DNA of 64,000 nt. It comes from Hygrocybe punicea (Eukaryota; Basidiomycota; Agaricomycetes; Agaricales; Hygrophoraceae). The translations under genes and the position numbers were made by a program. The DNA lies in contig OY744464.1 of assembly GCA_963556145.1 (NCBI GenBank), forward strand, positions 5,146,001 through 5,210,000. The letters run 5' to 3'. Of the stretch, positions 32,515-43,599 are shown piece by piece. Below the pieces are notes generated by a model. That model was not told where the DNA came from, made no database searches, and saw only the letters and a list, made by a program, of their open reading frames with translations. Positions within the stretch are counted from its first letter, which is position 1. Each line of letters begins with the position of its first letter.

Positions 32515-33660
32515 ATTTGGAGTGGTGGTTCACCTGCACCATATTGCTAATTGGGTGATGGTTTCCTTGCACCATGAACTGAAAATATTGTGAGTGGTGG
32601 TTCTGCTGCACCACATTCCTATTTAGGTGGTGGTTTCCTTGCACCATGGACCGAAAATATTTTGAGTGGTGGTTCTCCTGCACCACACCACTATTTAGGT
32701 GATGGTTCTCCTGTACCACATCCCTATTTATATGATGGTTTCCTTGCACCATAGTCTAAATATTTTGAGTGGTGGTTCTCCTGCACCACATTCCTATTTA
32801 GGTGGTGGTTTCCTTGCACCATGGACCGAAAATATTTTGAGCAGTGGTTCTCCTGCACCACACCCCTATTTAGGTGATGGTTCTCCTGTACCACATCCCT
32901 ATTTATATGATGGTTTCCTTGCACCGTAGCCTAAATATTTTGAGTGGTGGTTCTCCTGCACCACATTCCTATTTAGGTGGTGGTTTCCTTGCACCATGGA
33001 CTGAAAATATTTTGAGTGGTGGTTCTCCTGCACCACATTTCTATTTATGTGATGGTTTCCTTGCACCATAGTCCAAATATTTTGAGTGGTGGTTCTCCTG
33101 CACCATATCCCTATTTAGGTCATGGTTTTGTTGAACCATGGACCGAAAATATTTTGAGTGGTGGTTCTCCTACACCACATCCCTATTTAGGTGGTGGTTT
33201 CCTTGTACCATGGACTGAAATGAGTGGTGGTTCTCCTACACCACATCCCTATTTAGTTGATGGTTCTCCTGCACCACATCCCTATTTAGGTGGTGGTTTC
33301 CTTGCACCATGGTCCGAAAATATTTTGAGCAGTGGTTCTCCTGCACCACACCCCTATTTAGGTGATGGTTCTCCTGTACCACATCCCTATTTATATGATG
33401 GTTTCCTTGCACCATAGTCTAAATATTTTGAGTGGTGGTTCTCCTACACCACATCCCTATTTAGGTCATGGTTCCCTTGTACCATGGACCAAAAATATTT
33501 TGAGTGGTGGTTCTCCTACACCACATCCCTATTTAGTTGATGGTTCTCCTGCACCACATCCCTATTTCAGTGATGGTTTCCTTGCACCATGGACCAAATA
33601 TTTTGAGTGGTGGTTCTCCTGCGCCACATTCCCATCTGGGTGGTGGTTTTCTTTCACCAC
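32515..33660. repeat. 72-bp minisatellite, left arm of B
   Basis: Tandem units of about 72 bp with 36-bp half-units. Each half contains a GGTGGTT...TTGCACCA core that can itself form a small hairpin, and most units end ...AAAATATTTTGAGT. Units are contiguous with no spacers, which excludes a CRISPR array. The array spans about 1.15 kb here against about 0.73 kb in the right arm. Confidence 0.85.
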
Positions 33661-34526
33661 ATCCAGTGTACAGTCGCTGTGCTCTCGATGCCATCATCCA
33701 GGAACCATCAATAACATATTTGACCCTGAATCAATGCTTGGCATTGTTTCTCGCAGTGACCATATGCTGTGCTCATTGTTGGCAACAGTGAGCTCAATTA
33801 TTCCTTCATTTCTCACTCAAATTACACATTTAAGCGGTCAAAAAATCACAAAAATTCGTGAATACACCCCCACATGTAATGCACACAAATTGAAGCACAG
33901 TAAGTAGCAACAAAATACCAAAAAGCGGACAACAAAGTGGATACATACCACACTTCCCTGGAACTGTGGTACATCCCTGGACCTCCTACAACTACTCTAT
34001 CATGGGTGCACTCCCCAGTATGTCCTAAACGAGGGGTGTTGACATCTGAGAGCATTTGGATCAGCTTAAAACATGAAAAGAGGTGAAAAAGTGCGAAATT
34101 ACATACATGGTGACCAAGAGCACCTGGAATAATAACCTGCTGTCAAAGGACAGTCAAGTAACCCTAGAATGAAGTGGTAAATCCTTGGGGACTTTGGGCA
34201 AAGGGTGGGGGAGATAAAATACCCAAAAAAGCGGCATAAAAATGTTCAACAATGCTTACCTCCCTGGATCCCTGGTGTTTCCACAACAACTACAGTAGTT
34301 GTATAGCATATAGTAGGCCCCAAACGAGAAGTTATACCATCTGAGGGCATCTGTGTAAGCTTGAATCACCACAAGTGTGAAAAAGTGCGAAATGTATTTA
34401 CCTGGTGACTAGGGAGGCTCAGGGGGAGGTACTGGCATCAAATCACAGAGAGTGTTCATGAGAAGCAAGTCCTGAAGTATTGAGGCAGTAGGTGCAAGAG
34501 TGGTGGAGATATTTGAAGTGTGAGAT

Positions 34527-34626
34527 NNNNNNNNNNNNNNNNNNNNNNNNNNNNNNNNNNNNNNNNNNNNNNNNNNNNNNNNNNNNNNNNNNNNNNNNNN
34601 NNNNNNNNNNNNNNNNNNNNNNNNNN
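34527..34626. other. Assembly gap (100 N)
   Basis: Exactly 100 N, the usual placeholder for a gap of unknown size. The ~34 bases immediately before it (34493-34526) recur immediately after it (34627-34660). The two contigs therefore probably overlap and no sequence is missing. Confidence 0.9.
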
Positions 34627-34790
34627 TGCAAGAGTGGTGGAGATATTTGAAGTGTGAGATGCAGGAAAGTAAGTCGAAGCCAAACTCAATGCATTGCCAA
34701 ATTTGGCTACAAAATCGTGTAACCCCGAGTTTGGCTTCGACTTACTTTCCTGCATCTCACACTTCAAATATCTCCACCACTCTTGCACCT
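34627..34790. repeat. Centre of palindrome B (stem-loop)
   Basis: Bases 34627-34687 are the reverse complement of the stretch starting at 34727. Only ~39 nt (34688-34726) lie between as loop. Such a short loop between 2-kb arms would favour cruciform or hairpin formation. Confidence 0.85.
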
Positions 34791-35634
34791 ACTGCCTCAA
34801 TACTTCAGGACTTGCTTCTCATGAACACTCTCTGTGATTTGATGCCAGTACCTCCCCCTGAGCCTCCCTAGTCACCAGGTAAATACATTTCGCACTTTTT
34901 CACACTTGTGGTGATTCAAGCTTACACAGATGCCCTCAGATGGTATAACTTCTCGTTTGGGGCCTACTATATGCTATACAACTACTGTAGTTGTTGTGGA
35001 AACACCAGGGATCCAGGGAGGTAAGCATTGTTGAACATTTTTATGCCGCTTTTTTGGGTATTTTATCTCCCCCACCCTTTGCCCAAAGTCCCCAAGGATT
35101 TACCACTTCATTCTAGGGTTACTTGACTGTCCTTTGACAGCAGGTTATTATTCCAGGTGCTCTTGGTCACCATGTATGTAATTTCGCACTTTTTCACCTC
35201 TTTTCATGTTTTAAGCTGATCCAAATGCTCTCAGATGTCAACACCCCTCGTTTAGGACATACTGGGGAGTGCACCCATGATAGAGTAGTTGTAGGAGGTC
35301 CAGGGATGTACCACAGTTCCAGGGAAGTGTGGTATGTATCCACTTTGTTGTCCGCTTTTTGGTATTTTGTTGCTACTTACTGTGCTTCAATTTGTGTGCA
35401 TTACATGTGGGGGTGTATTCACGAATTTTTGTGATTTTTTGACCGCTTAAATGTGTAATTTGAGTGAGAAATGAAGGAATAATTGAGCTCACTGTTGCCA
35501 ACAATGAGCACAGCATATGGTCACTGCGAGAAACAATGCCAAGCATTGATTCAGGGTCAAATATGTTATTGATGGTTCCTGGATGATGGCATCGAGAGCA
35601 CAGCGACTGTACACTGGATGTGGTGAAAGAAAAC

Positions 35635-36360
35635 CACCACCCAGATGGGAATGTGGCGCAGGAGAACCACCACTCAAAATATTTGGTCCATGGTGCAAGG
35701 AAACCATCACTGAAATAGGGATGTGGTGCAGGAGAACCATCAACTAAATAGGGATGTGGTGTAGGAGAACCACCACTCAAAATATTTTTGGTCCATGGTA
35801 CAAGGGAACCATGACCTAAATAGGGATGTGGTGTAGGAGAACCACCACTCAAAATATTTAGACTATGGTGCAAGGAAACCATCATATAAATAGGGATGTG
35901 GTACAGGAGAACCATCACCTAAATAGGGGTGTGGTGCAGGAGAACCACTGCTCAAAATATTTTCGGACCATGGTGCAAGGAAACCACCACCTAAATAGGG
36001 ATGTGGTGCAGGAGAACCATCAACTAAATAGGGATGTGGTGTAGGAGAACCACCACTCATTTCAGTCCATGGTACAAGGAAACCACCACCTAAATAGGGA
36101 TGTGGTGTAGGAGAACCACCACTCAAAATATTTTCGGTCCATGGTTCAACAAAACCATGACCTAAATAGGGATATGGTGCAGGAGAACCACCACTCAAAA
36201 TATTTGGACTATGGTGCAAGGAAACCATCACATAAATAGAAATGTGGTGCAGGAGAACCACCACTCAAAATATTTTCAGTTCATGGTGCAAGGAAACCAT
36301 CACCCAAATAGCAATATGGTGCAGGTGAACCACCACTCCAAATATTTTTGAACCATGGTG
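35635..36360. repeat. 72-bp minisatellite, right arm of B
   Basis: This is the reverse-complement counterpart of the left-arm array, with the same unit and the same variant order where both are present, but about 425 bp shorter. The missing units correspond roughly to 32590-33015 of the left arm. Confidence 0.85.
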
Positions 36361-36710
36361 CAGGAAAGCCACCACCCAAATATGAGATCTGGTGCAGGAA
36401 AACCACTCAACAACATTATGGATGGTGCTCAGGAACCACTGCCAGTAGGCAACAGCAGGTGGTGCAGGAGAACCAGTTCTCTAATAGTCTACTAGTGGCT
36501 GAATGGTTCCTGAGCACTAATTCAGCCGGCTGTAATGATTTTGTGTGTAACATGGTACGTGTGTTTGGCTGTAAACTGGTACGCGCTTAGACCGCCGGCC
36601 CTTGTCACCTTACCCCACTTATTTTGGATGGGCTCCTGTAGTCACGTGATGGATATCTTATTGACGCATCTTCAGACATATCTAGGGCTCGAAGAAAAGT
36701 AGGGGATGCG

Positions 36711-39393
36711 TCACAGAAATGGCACCTTCTTCATCTGAGTTGTCGCCAAGAAGTCTTCATCGAATGCCTCCTCTGTAGCTTCTACCCTATCCTCAGTTTC
36801 CCCGTCATCCTCCCCGTCGCCGTCGCCGTCGCCGTCGCCTTCACCCTTATAAGCGTTCCCGTCCTCTATCTTGTCGTCGACGTCAATTTCAATCTCAAAA
36901 TGGATGTCATCTAGCGACCCCGGCATGCTGGTCATGCTTCTGGTCCTCACGCGCCTTCTTCTCTTCGCCGCCTCGTCCCACTCACCCTCGTCCCCATACT
37001 CATCGTCCGATGCAGAATCAGCGTACGTCGTGGAGGAAGACGTACGTGAGTCCCTGCTTACACTTCGCCGACTTCCGCTTGGGGTTGAGGATGACGACTT
37101 TCCGAAACCCACGAGCACCGCGCCAAGCCGCTCAAACGACGATATTTGCTTCAATTGCGGACTCCTCCGGTTGTTGTCCTGCCCTAGATCGCCTGCAGCC
37201 GCAGGTGGAGGGAGGAGGGATGGCCGGCTATTACTGTATCTGTTCGGGACCAAACGGAAGTTCCTCAACTTGGCAAGCGTGCTCTGCCTAGACAAGTCCG
37301 ATCGCGCGCTGAGGGCTGGAGAAGGGGGTGTTAGATCTGGAAGGGCGAATTCTTGTACGGGCGCCTTCCAGTAGTTGAAATCGGTGAACTCGTTGGCCCA
37401 TTTCCGGTGTATTGGCGGGAACATCTGATCGACGAGGTCAGTCATGTGGATATATCTGCCAATGAAGGTTAATAAAGAATGCTGGATTGTGACCAGCCTA
37501 GATTGAATCTTACGAGGACTTGTACCCTGCCAACTCCAACAACTCCATCTTCACTTCGCCGGTGGAGTTAATGGTAAAGATCCTAGCACTGGGTACATCA
37601 ACACTGCGGTAGGACAAGGCGTCTGTGATCCGGTTACCGAAGCCCGCGTAGAATGGGTTCCGCGACGCTTCCCCGAACAGTCTCTGGATATCTCGCAAGC
37701 AAGCCATCTTGAATACCTCAGGCGTACGCATGATGACTTCCCTACCGAAAAAGATAACGATCTCAACGCCTGTTCAAGGACCTGAATGACCTAATTGAGG
37801 ATGTATGCCTTACCGGTGCAGCGAAACCATCAGTCCATCCGGACTCATGATCACGGGGCCTTCAGGTAGCTGGTAATCATTTTGCTTGATGCCCTTGAGG
37901 TAACCCCGAGTGGCGTCGGCTTGTCCAATTGCTCGTGACGTAAGGTAAATCATCTTGTACCCATTCCGAGATATGTCTGTGTACAGTTTCGCGACGCCGA
38001 CATGTGTCCAATCACGGCCTATCATGGCGAATACGTGACCAAGGCCATCTGATCTGAGTTGAGAGAATCAGCGATAATGATGAAATAACATAAAATGTCG
38101 ACAAACTTTGTGATTGTCCCATCGATATCAGATACAACAACGAGATCTGTTGAGTCCCATACGAATATACGAGCCGTACAGGCAATAACGCCCGTTGTCG
38201 ACAGTGAAAAAGTGATGGTATTCGCACCAGGCTTTAGGTCGAGTGCTTTCTGAGAAGATAATCCAACATTCAGAATCTCAACCAGGCCATACAACTCAGC
38301 CATCAATTCACCAACTGGTCCGAAGTCAATCTCAATGTCTTGGCGAATTTCCTATCTTGAATATTTTTCGCAGCGACGCTTGGTCCAGAAGAAGGAATGG
38401 GAAGCTGCTGTGGTGCCGCTATCCCGCTAGGGTTCCTATCGATCTCTACGCGATTTGTGAGCTCCTAGGGCCATCCAAAGAGATATTAAATGCTTGTGCA
38501 TGTCATGGAAGAGCGGCCGAACGCACAGGTGAAGATGTTGATGTGTAATGGTTTAGATTAGTTCTATTCCCGCCGGTATCAGCGGCATCCTTGGCCTTGC
38601 CGCGTCTCCACCACCGGACCCACGACGATGATGTGGGTTTCCGCAATGGGCGGGGCTGTTCGAGCGGCTCAGAGTTTGACCGCTTATGATCGCGTTCATC
38701 GGAGGAGAGGGGCTCGTCGTCCGGTTCATTCCCTTTCCCGGGATACTCTTCGTCAGACATGGGCGACTCAGGACGCGAAGGGATACCATTGCATTCCGCC
38801 TCGATTGGCTGAGGGAATGCACCCCAATCCCACGAGTATTCTTGCACAGGTGGCTCGATGGTCAACAAAATGTCTGGCTGGCCGTCTTGCTGCTGCTGCT
38901 GCTGCTGCTGCTCATCTGTATCAAGAGGTGTTTCGGATGTTACGGGCGGAAGCATTGCGCCAAAGCGGTCGGTTGGAATATCAGGGATCTGAGACTCGTC
39001 TGACCGCGTTGGTTGAAGTATTGGACTTGTGATGAGATCATCTGGAACATCGCCTTCGGTCTCAAATACGAAGAAGGCCTCTCCCGCTTCTCCGATCTTC
39101 ATGCTGAATGGGATGAGGTTCCCGTTGACCGAGACGTTGACCTACGTTCGTTTTAGTGTCAGTTGATAAATACAGAGTATACGCACTTTCTTCTCTCCCG
39201 GCCTAAGAACTTGCCATTTTCCAAACCTGACATGAAATGGCGAACAAACCAGCTCTGAACCGCTGGCGGTGGGGCGTTGGATTACGATAACATCAATTGC
39301 ACCGGTAAGGGTTGAAGGGTTTATTGGAGGAAGATCCCTGTAATATTGGTACGGTGCACTGATGGCACTGACGGCGCCACGAATGTAGTTCAT
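36711..39393 (-). CDS. PAH1: Phosphatidate phosphatase (lipin, PAH1)
   Basis: Exons 39393-39187, 39141-38527, 38464-38312, 38249-38107, 38053-37814, 37741-37514 and 37455-36711 give 776 aa. The N-terminal lipin domain starts [20 protein letters not shown] with [15 protein letters not shown], including the conserved glycine. The haloacid-dehalogenase domain follows [20 protein letters not shown]. It carries the catalytic DIDGT (366-370), then [35 protein letters not shown] and the tail segment [14 protein letters not shown]. Lipin dephosphorylates phosphatidate to diacylglycerol at the ER and nuclear membrane and so sets the balance of storage fat and phospholipid. The middle has a polyQ run from (CAG)n at ~38888-38911, and the C terminus is Ser-rich then acidic, as in regulated lipins. 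Palindrome B lies just beyond its 3' end. Confidence 0.95.
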
Positions 39394-39643
39394 TGCCAGC
39401 GTTTAACCAGGCGACCGCAGCGTCGGTCCGACCGTCAATAACGAATGAGCAGTGAGCACGTGTCTATAATGACACGTGATGGATATCCGATATATAGCAG
39501 ATTTATTCGATGTTGTACAGATCCGGTACAAATTCAAAAACTTTTTACGAACCAGATATTGAATAATTTGCATAGTAGTTAGTGGTGGCTGCGTTCGTGA
39601 TCAAAGAGTGGACCCATTGGGGGCTACATATTTCCGTAATTCG

Positions 39644-40133
39644 TCAACGATCCACCAGTTTATTTAACAAGCCATAAGTACGCACGGGGAGATTGCGTTC
39701 CCTGATCAAGAGGAGTTGAGGAAGTCAGCAGAATAATCGAGTGAGTATTCCGTGTATTTACCACTGTGTTCCGCCAGGGAAAAGAGGCGCTAACGACACG
39801 ATAAATTTTACATAACCAAGGGATTGCAGGGCCAACTCACAGATATAAGGATCAGGGTGCTTTTTACTGGCGAGTTCTGCCTCGGCTTTCTCTAGAATTC
39901 TCGCAAGTGCTCGTGGATCATGCACGTTGCTGAAAATACATAGACATTACTAATCGTCACGGATCCAGACGCAGCCTGCGCCCCACAACTCACCGGTTCC
40001 GCTCAAACTCAGCTCGAATTTCCAACGCTTTTACCCTCCACGAATCACGTCGAACAGTCCAGTCGAGTGAGTTGTTTAGATAACGTTTGTAGAGTGATTT
40101 GACGTATAGTCTATGTGCCGAAGTGAACGACAT
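39644..40133 (-). CDS. NDUFB9: Complex I subunit NDUFB9 (B22, LYR family)
   Basis: Four short exons, 40133-39994, 39929-39841, 39789-39762 and 39701-39644, give 104 aa. The N-terminal LYR-like helix reads HRLYVKSLYKRYL. It is followed by LDWTVRRDSWRVKALEIRAEFERNRNVHDPRAL, EKAEAELASKKHPDPYI, FPGGTQWERNLP and a short tail. This is the NDUFB9 pattern, a membrane-arm accessory subunit of complex I that binds acyl carrier protein through the LYR helix. The third LYR position is V instead of R, and a second LYKR follows. No exon is long enough to stand out as an open frame. The 136 bp to the RRN3 start form a divergent promoter. The 250 bp to the lipin start hold nothing recognised. Confidence 0.92.
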
Positions 40134-40269
40134 GAAGGGGGAAGGGAAGAGTCGGGTGCACGCTTTTCTTGCGGAATCGATTGATCGACGCTTATGTCAG
40201 CATTCGGTTTTTGGTGAACCCGGCCCGGTGCCGGACTCCGAGTCACATGTGAAGTCTCTTTCAAAGCCC

Positions 40270-42663
40270 ATGGTCAGTAAAATAGACAAAAAGTCGTGGA
40301 AATACACTTCAAGCTCACCTTTACTCGCTCCACGCCCCATTGCCACGAATTCAAGGGTGAAGCAGGACGAGAAGTACAGAAAGGACGTGTATCTTGCATT
40401 TGTGAACAATGCTTTACAACAAAAAATCAATGTGCGTATTTGTGCGGGGCGACTCTTTTATTCCAGCCTGATCCATTTTGCTTCAAAGGGAAACAACGGT
40501 GCCTTTGATGAACTGGTAAACCAGTTCAACCCAAAAAAGATGCCAGATAACGGCGCATCTCACACAGCAGAAATCCGTCTCTGGATTTCAGCTTTATCTC
40601 ATGTCGTATCGCGACTCGAACGAATTCATTCTGCACTCGTGGAAGCGGTAGTCATGATCCCTTGGACTACGATGGATGCTACCACTGTAAAGTCTTATAT
40701 TCACTTTGTTGGAATGCTCCTCAGTGCCCGGCCAGAGTATCTATCTCTCGTACTCGGCAAAATCACTCGTGGCTTCACATACCGTAGGTCCATATTGCGT
40801 TCTCCTTGGCCCATTGTTATTGATAATAATTTTAGAATCCGGGCTTCAGGCCTTGGACACCGGCATGCCTGAGGGCTCTTCCAGTCCCATTACACGACGC
40901 GTGATCTATGACCGCCTTCACACTCTGCTTGAGCACATATACACTCTAATACCCACTCTACCATCCACTCTACAACCCCTCCTCGTGCATCATTTCCCTC
41001 ACAAGCGTCAGAACCAGGTTGCACAGATTACATATATTCGCAATTTACTTCGTGTAACGGAGTCCTGCCCTGAACTCACTGACACTATATTGGCTACAAT
41101 CATTGAACATGCTATTCAAATAGATGTGCGTCCTAGCCTGTCCTTCGAACCATTCAAAATTGACCCGCACCATTCAGGTGGAGATACAGGTGGAGCTAGA
41201 AGAGCTCGGGGACCAGCAGAACGAGCAGGACGAAGACCTTTTCGAATTTGATCCCTTTGATGCAGTTCTCGGACAGGAAGAGGATGACTCGGACGGCAGC
41301 GACCTGGATGAAGGTGACGATTTGAGCGACTTGTCCTCCGATGCCGAGGACATGGATGACATAGCAGTCCCGATTGATATCCCAACAAATTTTCAGCACA
41401 TCCGCGACATGGTGAACAAACTCGATGCCATCCTCAACTTGTTATTCAATCACCTTGAACGCCATCAAGCGAGCGGAACCCCAGCTCCTTTTCACTCGCC
41501 TCCCTCCTCACCGCTTCCCCGATCTGACTCTTCTTTTCCCTCGACGGATTCCATAGAAATACATCCTCCTGAAGTCTTATCCGTGGAATCCCGTCGTCGG
41601 TCCCAATTCAACACCCTCCTGTCTACTTTTGAACGCATCATCATCTGTACCTTCAAATCGCGCTACACCCAATTTCTCATATTCTGGTACTCCTCTCTCG
41701 ATTCTGAATTTAGCGACATCTTCCAGGGAATGCTTGTGTCAAAGGCGCTCCTGGAACAAGACCTGCCGGACGTGACGCGCACCGCGGCCGCCAGTTACAT
41801 CGCTAGTTTTGTCAGTAGAGCAAAGTTCATCGACCGGGATGGTGCGCGAAGAGTAATGGCTGTGCTGTGCAACTTTCTGCGGAGTCACCTTGATTTATTC
41901 CACATGCAGTCGCAATCTGACGCAACGCAACCCAATACAGCACACCATATTGTGTTTTACGCCGTGTCGCAAGCCGTGTTCCTTATATTCTGTTTCCGTT
42001 GGAGAGACTTGTTGGAAAGCGGCGAAGAAGAGGTGGATGAATTGCTGGGTGAGCCGAAAACGAGCAAAAAGTGGATGACGGAGTTAAGCGTTGTCCAGCG
42101 GTTGATCACATCGCCTCTTAATCCTCTCAAGGTAAGTGCAGCTCATCGTGAAGGGTAATTGCCCTGACCCCTCTTTTCACATTCACCAGGTTTGCTCGCC
42201 AAATGTCGTAATGCAATTCGCCAGAGTCGCTCAATCCGCCGGGTTCATTTATTGTTATTCCATCATGGAAGCTAACAAGAGATCAGAATATGGTTCCATC
42301 AAGTCAGCGGGAACCTCCTCTCGTCGACCGCTGTTTGTTAACCCCGCCATCTTGGGTTCGTCTATCACTGCGGAGTTGAACACATTCTTCCCATTCGACC
42401 CTTGCAAGCTTCCAAAATCCAATTCGTACATTCAAGGTGTATACCGGGAGTGGTCTTCGGTTGCAATCGATGATGATGGCGACTACGAGGACGAAGATGA
42501 CGAGGAGGTGGCTGAGGACAACCACGAAACACAAGAGGAAATTGCTCATGGATATCATTTAGATATTCCTCGACCAGATTCCCTCACCCACGGTGAAGGA
42601 CTCGCGGAGTCTCTAGATGCCATGAGTATCAGTCCGATCACGAGTCTTCACACTAGAGTCTAG
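40270..42663 (+). CDS. RRN3: RNA polymerase I-specific initiation factor RRN3 (TIF-IA)
   Basis: Exons 40270-40431, 40489-40783, 40836-41125, 41178-42131 and 42190-42663 give 724 aa. Typical features are SRVKQDEKYRKDVYLAFVNNALQQK, LRLWISALSHVVSRLER, SARPEYLSLVLGKITRGFTY, TRRVIYDRLHTLLEHI, FPHKRQNQVAQITYIRNLLR and FFPFDPCKLPKS. Rrn3 binds RNA polymerase I and brings it to the rDNA promoter in the nucleolus. Two acidic stretches (about 255-315 and near the C terminus) are normal for the family. The frame stays open upstream to 40099, but that extension is antisense to NDUFB9 exon 1, so I start at 40270, just before the conserved block. Confidence 0.93.
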
Positions 42664-42751
42664 GATCACCCCATCGTAATCTGGAGCAAGCTCTAGTGCA
42701 CCAGAACAATACATGAGGCCTCATTGAATAATTATATGCGAACAAGTAATA

Positions 42752-43562
42752 ATTACAGCCGTTTGGGTAATTGTTGTCAGTAACTCAGCTTTTTTCAATC
42801 AATTAAGAAATTTGGACCTGGTAGAAATTTGAGTGCTCTATTTTGTATCTCATGAAGTACTGCATGGATTGAGATGGTTATGGAGGGAAAGTTGTACTAT
42901 TTATTGAGGGCTATCTACTCCTCTAATTACATTTGGACAATATTTGATCTATGGTGAGTTATAGATGAAACAAAAGGTAAACCAGTGCTTTTTGACACTC
43001 AAAATGATATTGTCACATTATGGCATCAAATGAGCTCCTATGAAGAAGATTGTAGGGAGGAAATTGTTCAGTTTTTCAAGGGCTAGAAGTACATATACCG
43101 TGTTTTTTTTTTCTTTTGTTCTTTAAGCCAACATTACAGCTGGACTACATTTGGCTGCATTGTGATCAAAATATCACAAGAATCATACATGTTGGCTCAA
43201 AGAAGAAAAACACGGTATATGTACTTCTAGCCCTTGAAAAACTGAACAATTTCCTCCCTACAATCTTCTTCATAGGAGCTCATTTGATGCCATAATGTGA
43301 CAATATCATTTTGAGTGTCAAAAAGCACTGGTTTACCTTTTGTTTCATCTATAACTCACCATAGATCAAATATTGTCCAAATGTAATTAGAGGAGTAGAT
43401 AGCCCTCAATAAATAGTACAACTTTCCCTCCATAACCATCTCAATCCATGCAGTACTTCATGAGATACAAAATAGAGCACTCAAATTTCTACCAAGTCCA
43501 AATTTCTTAATTGATTGAAAAAAGCTGAGTTACTGACAACAATTACCCAAATGGCTGTAATA
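42752..43562. repeat. Palindromic (foldback) element C
   Basis: The left arm (42752 to ~43134) mirrors the right arm (~43189 to 43562) almost perfectly, with a ~54 nt loop. The ends are ATTACAGCC and GGCTGTAAT. Each arm holds two copies, ~170 nt apart, of the module also found in element A, around GGGAAAGTTGTAC and GGAGGAAATTGTTC, each followed by GAGGGCTA or CAAGGGCTA. No coding potential. It occupies the 936 bp between the convergent RRN3 and MTG2 ends. It is most likely a MITE-type foldback transposon. Confidence 0.85.
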
Positions 43563-43599
43563 ATGTAGGAGGCTCTATTGCAAATGTCATTCGTTACTC

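Larger units (their letters stand above)
32265..36593. repeat. Giant inverted repeat B (4.3 kb palindrome)
   Basis: The sequence starting GGTCTAAGCGCGTACCAG at 32265 is mirrored by CTGGTACGCGCTTAGACC ending at 36593. The arms stay complementary inward to a centre near 34707. Long inner stretches are identical; at the outer edge I see two substitutions, around 32371 and 32452 versus their partners. Each arm carries, from outside in, ~240 bp of unique sequence, a minisatellite, and ~850 bp of non-coding sequence. The left arm is ~425 bp longer because its minisatellite has more copies. No transposase or other protein is recognisable. It may be a large foldback transposon, a recent inverted duplication or partly an assembly product. 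Confidence 0.85.

Noticed and set aside
32515..33660. CRISPR-like repeat array
   Set aside because: Units are contiguous with no unique spacers, diverge from one another and lie in a eukaryotic intergenic region; it is a minisatellite.
32265..36593. Autonomous DNA transposon or viral insertion
   Set aside because: No transposase, integrase, polymerase or capsid-like frame could be read in either arm; only repeats and non-coding sequence are seen.
40099..40269. N-terminal extension of RRN3
   Set aside because: The open frame is antisense to NDUFB9 exon 1 and has no similarity to the Rrn3 N terminus.
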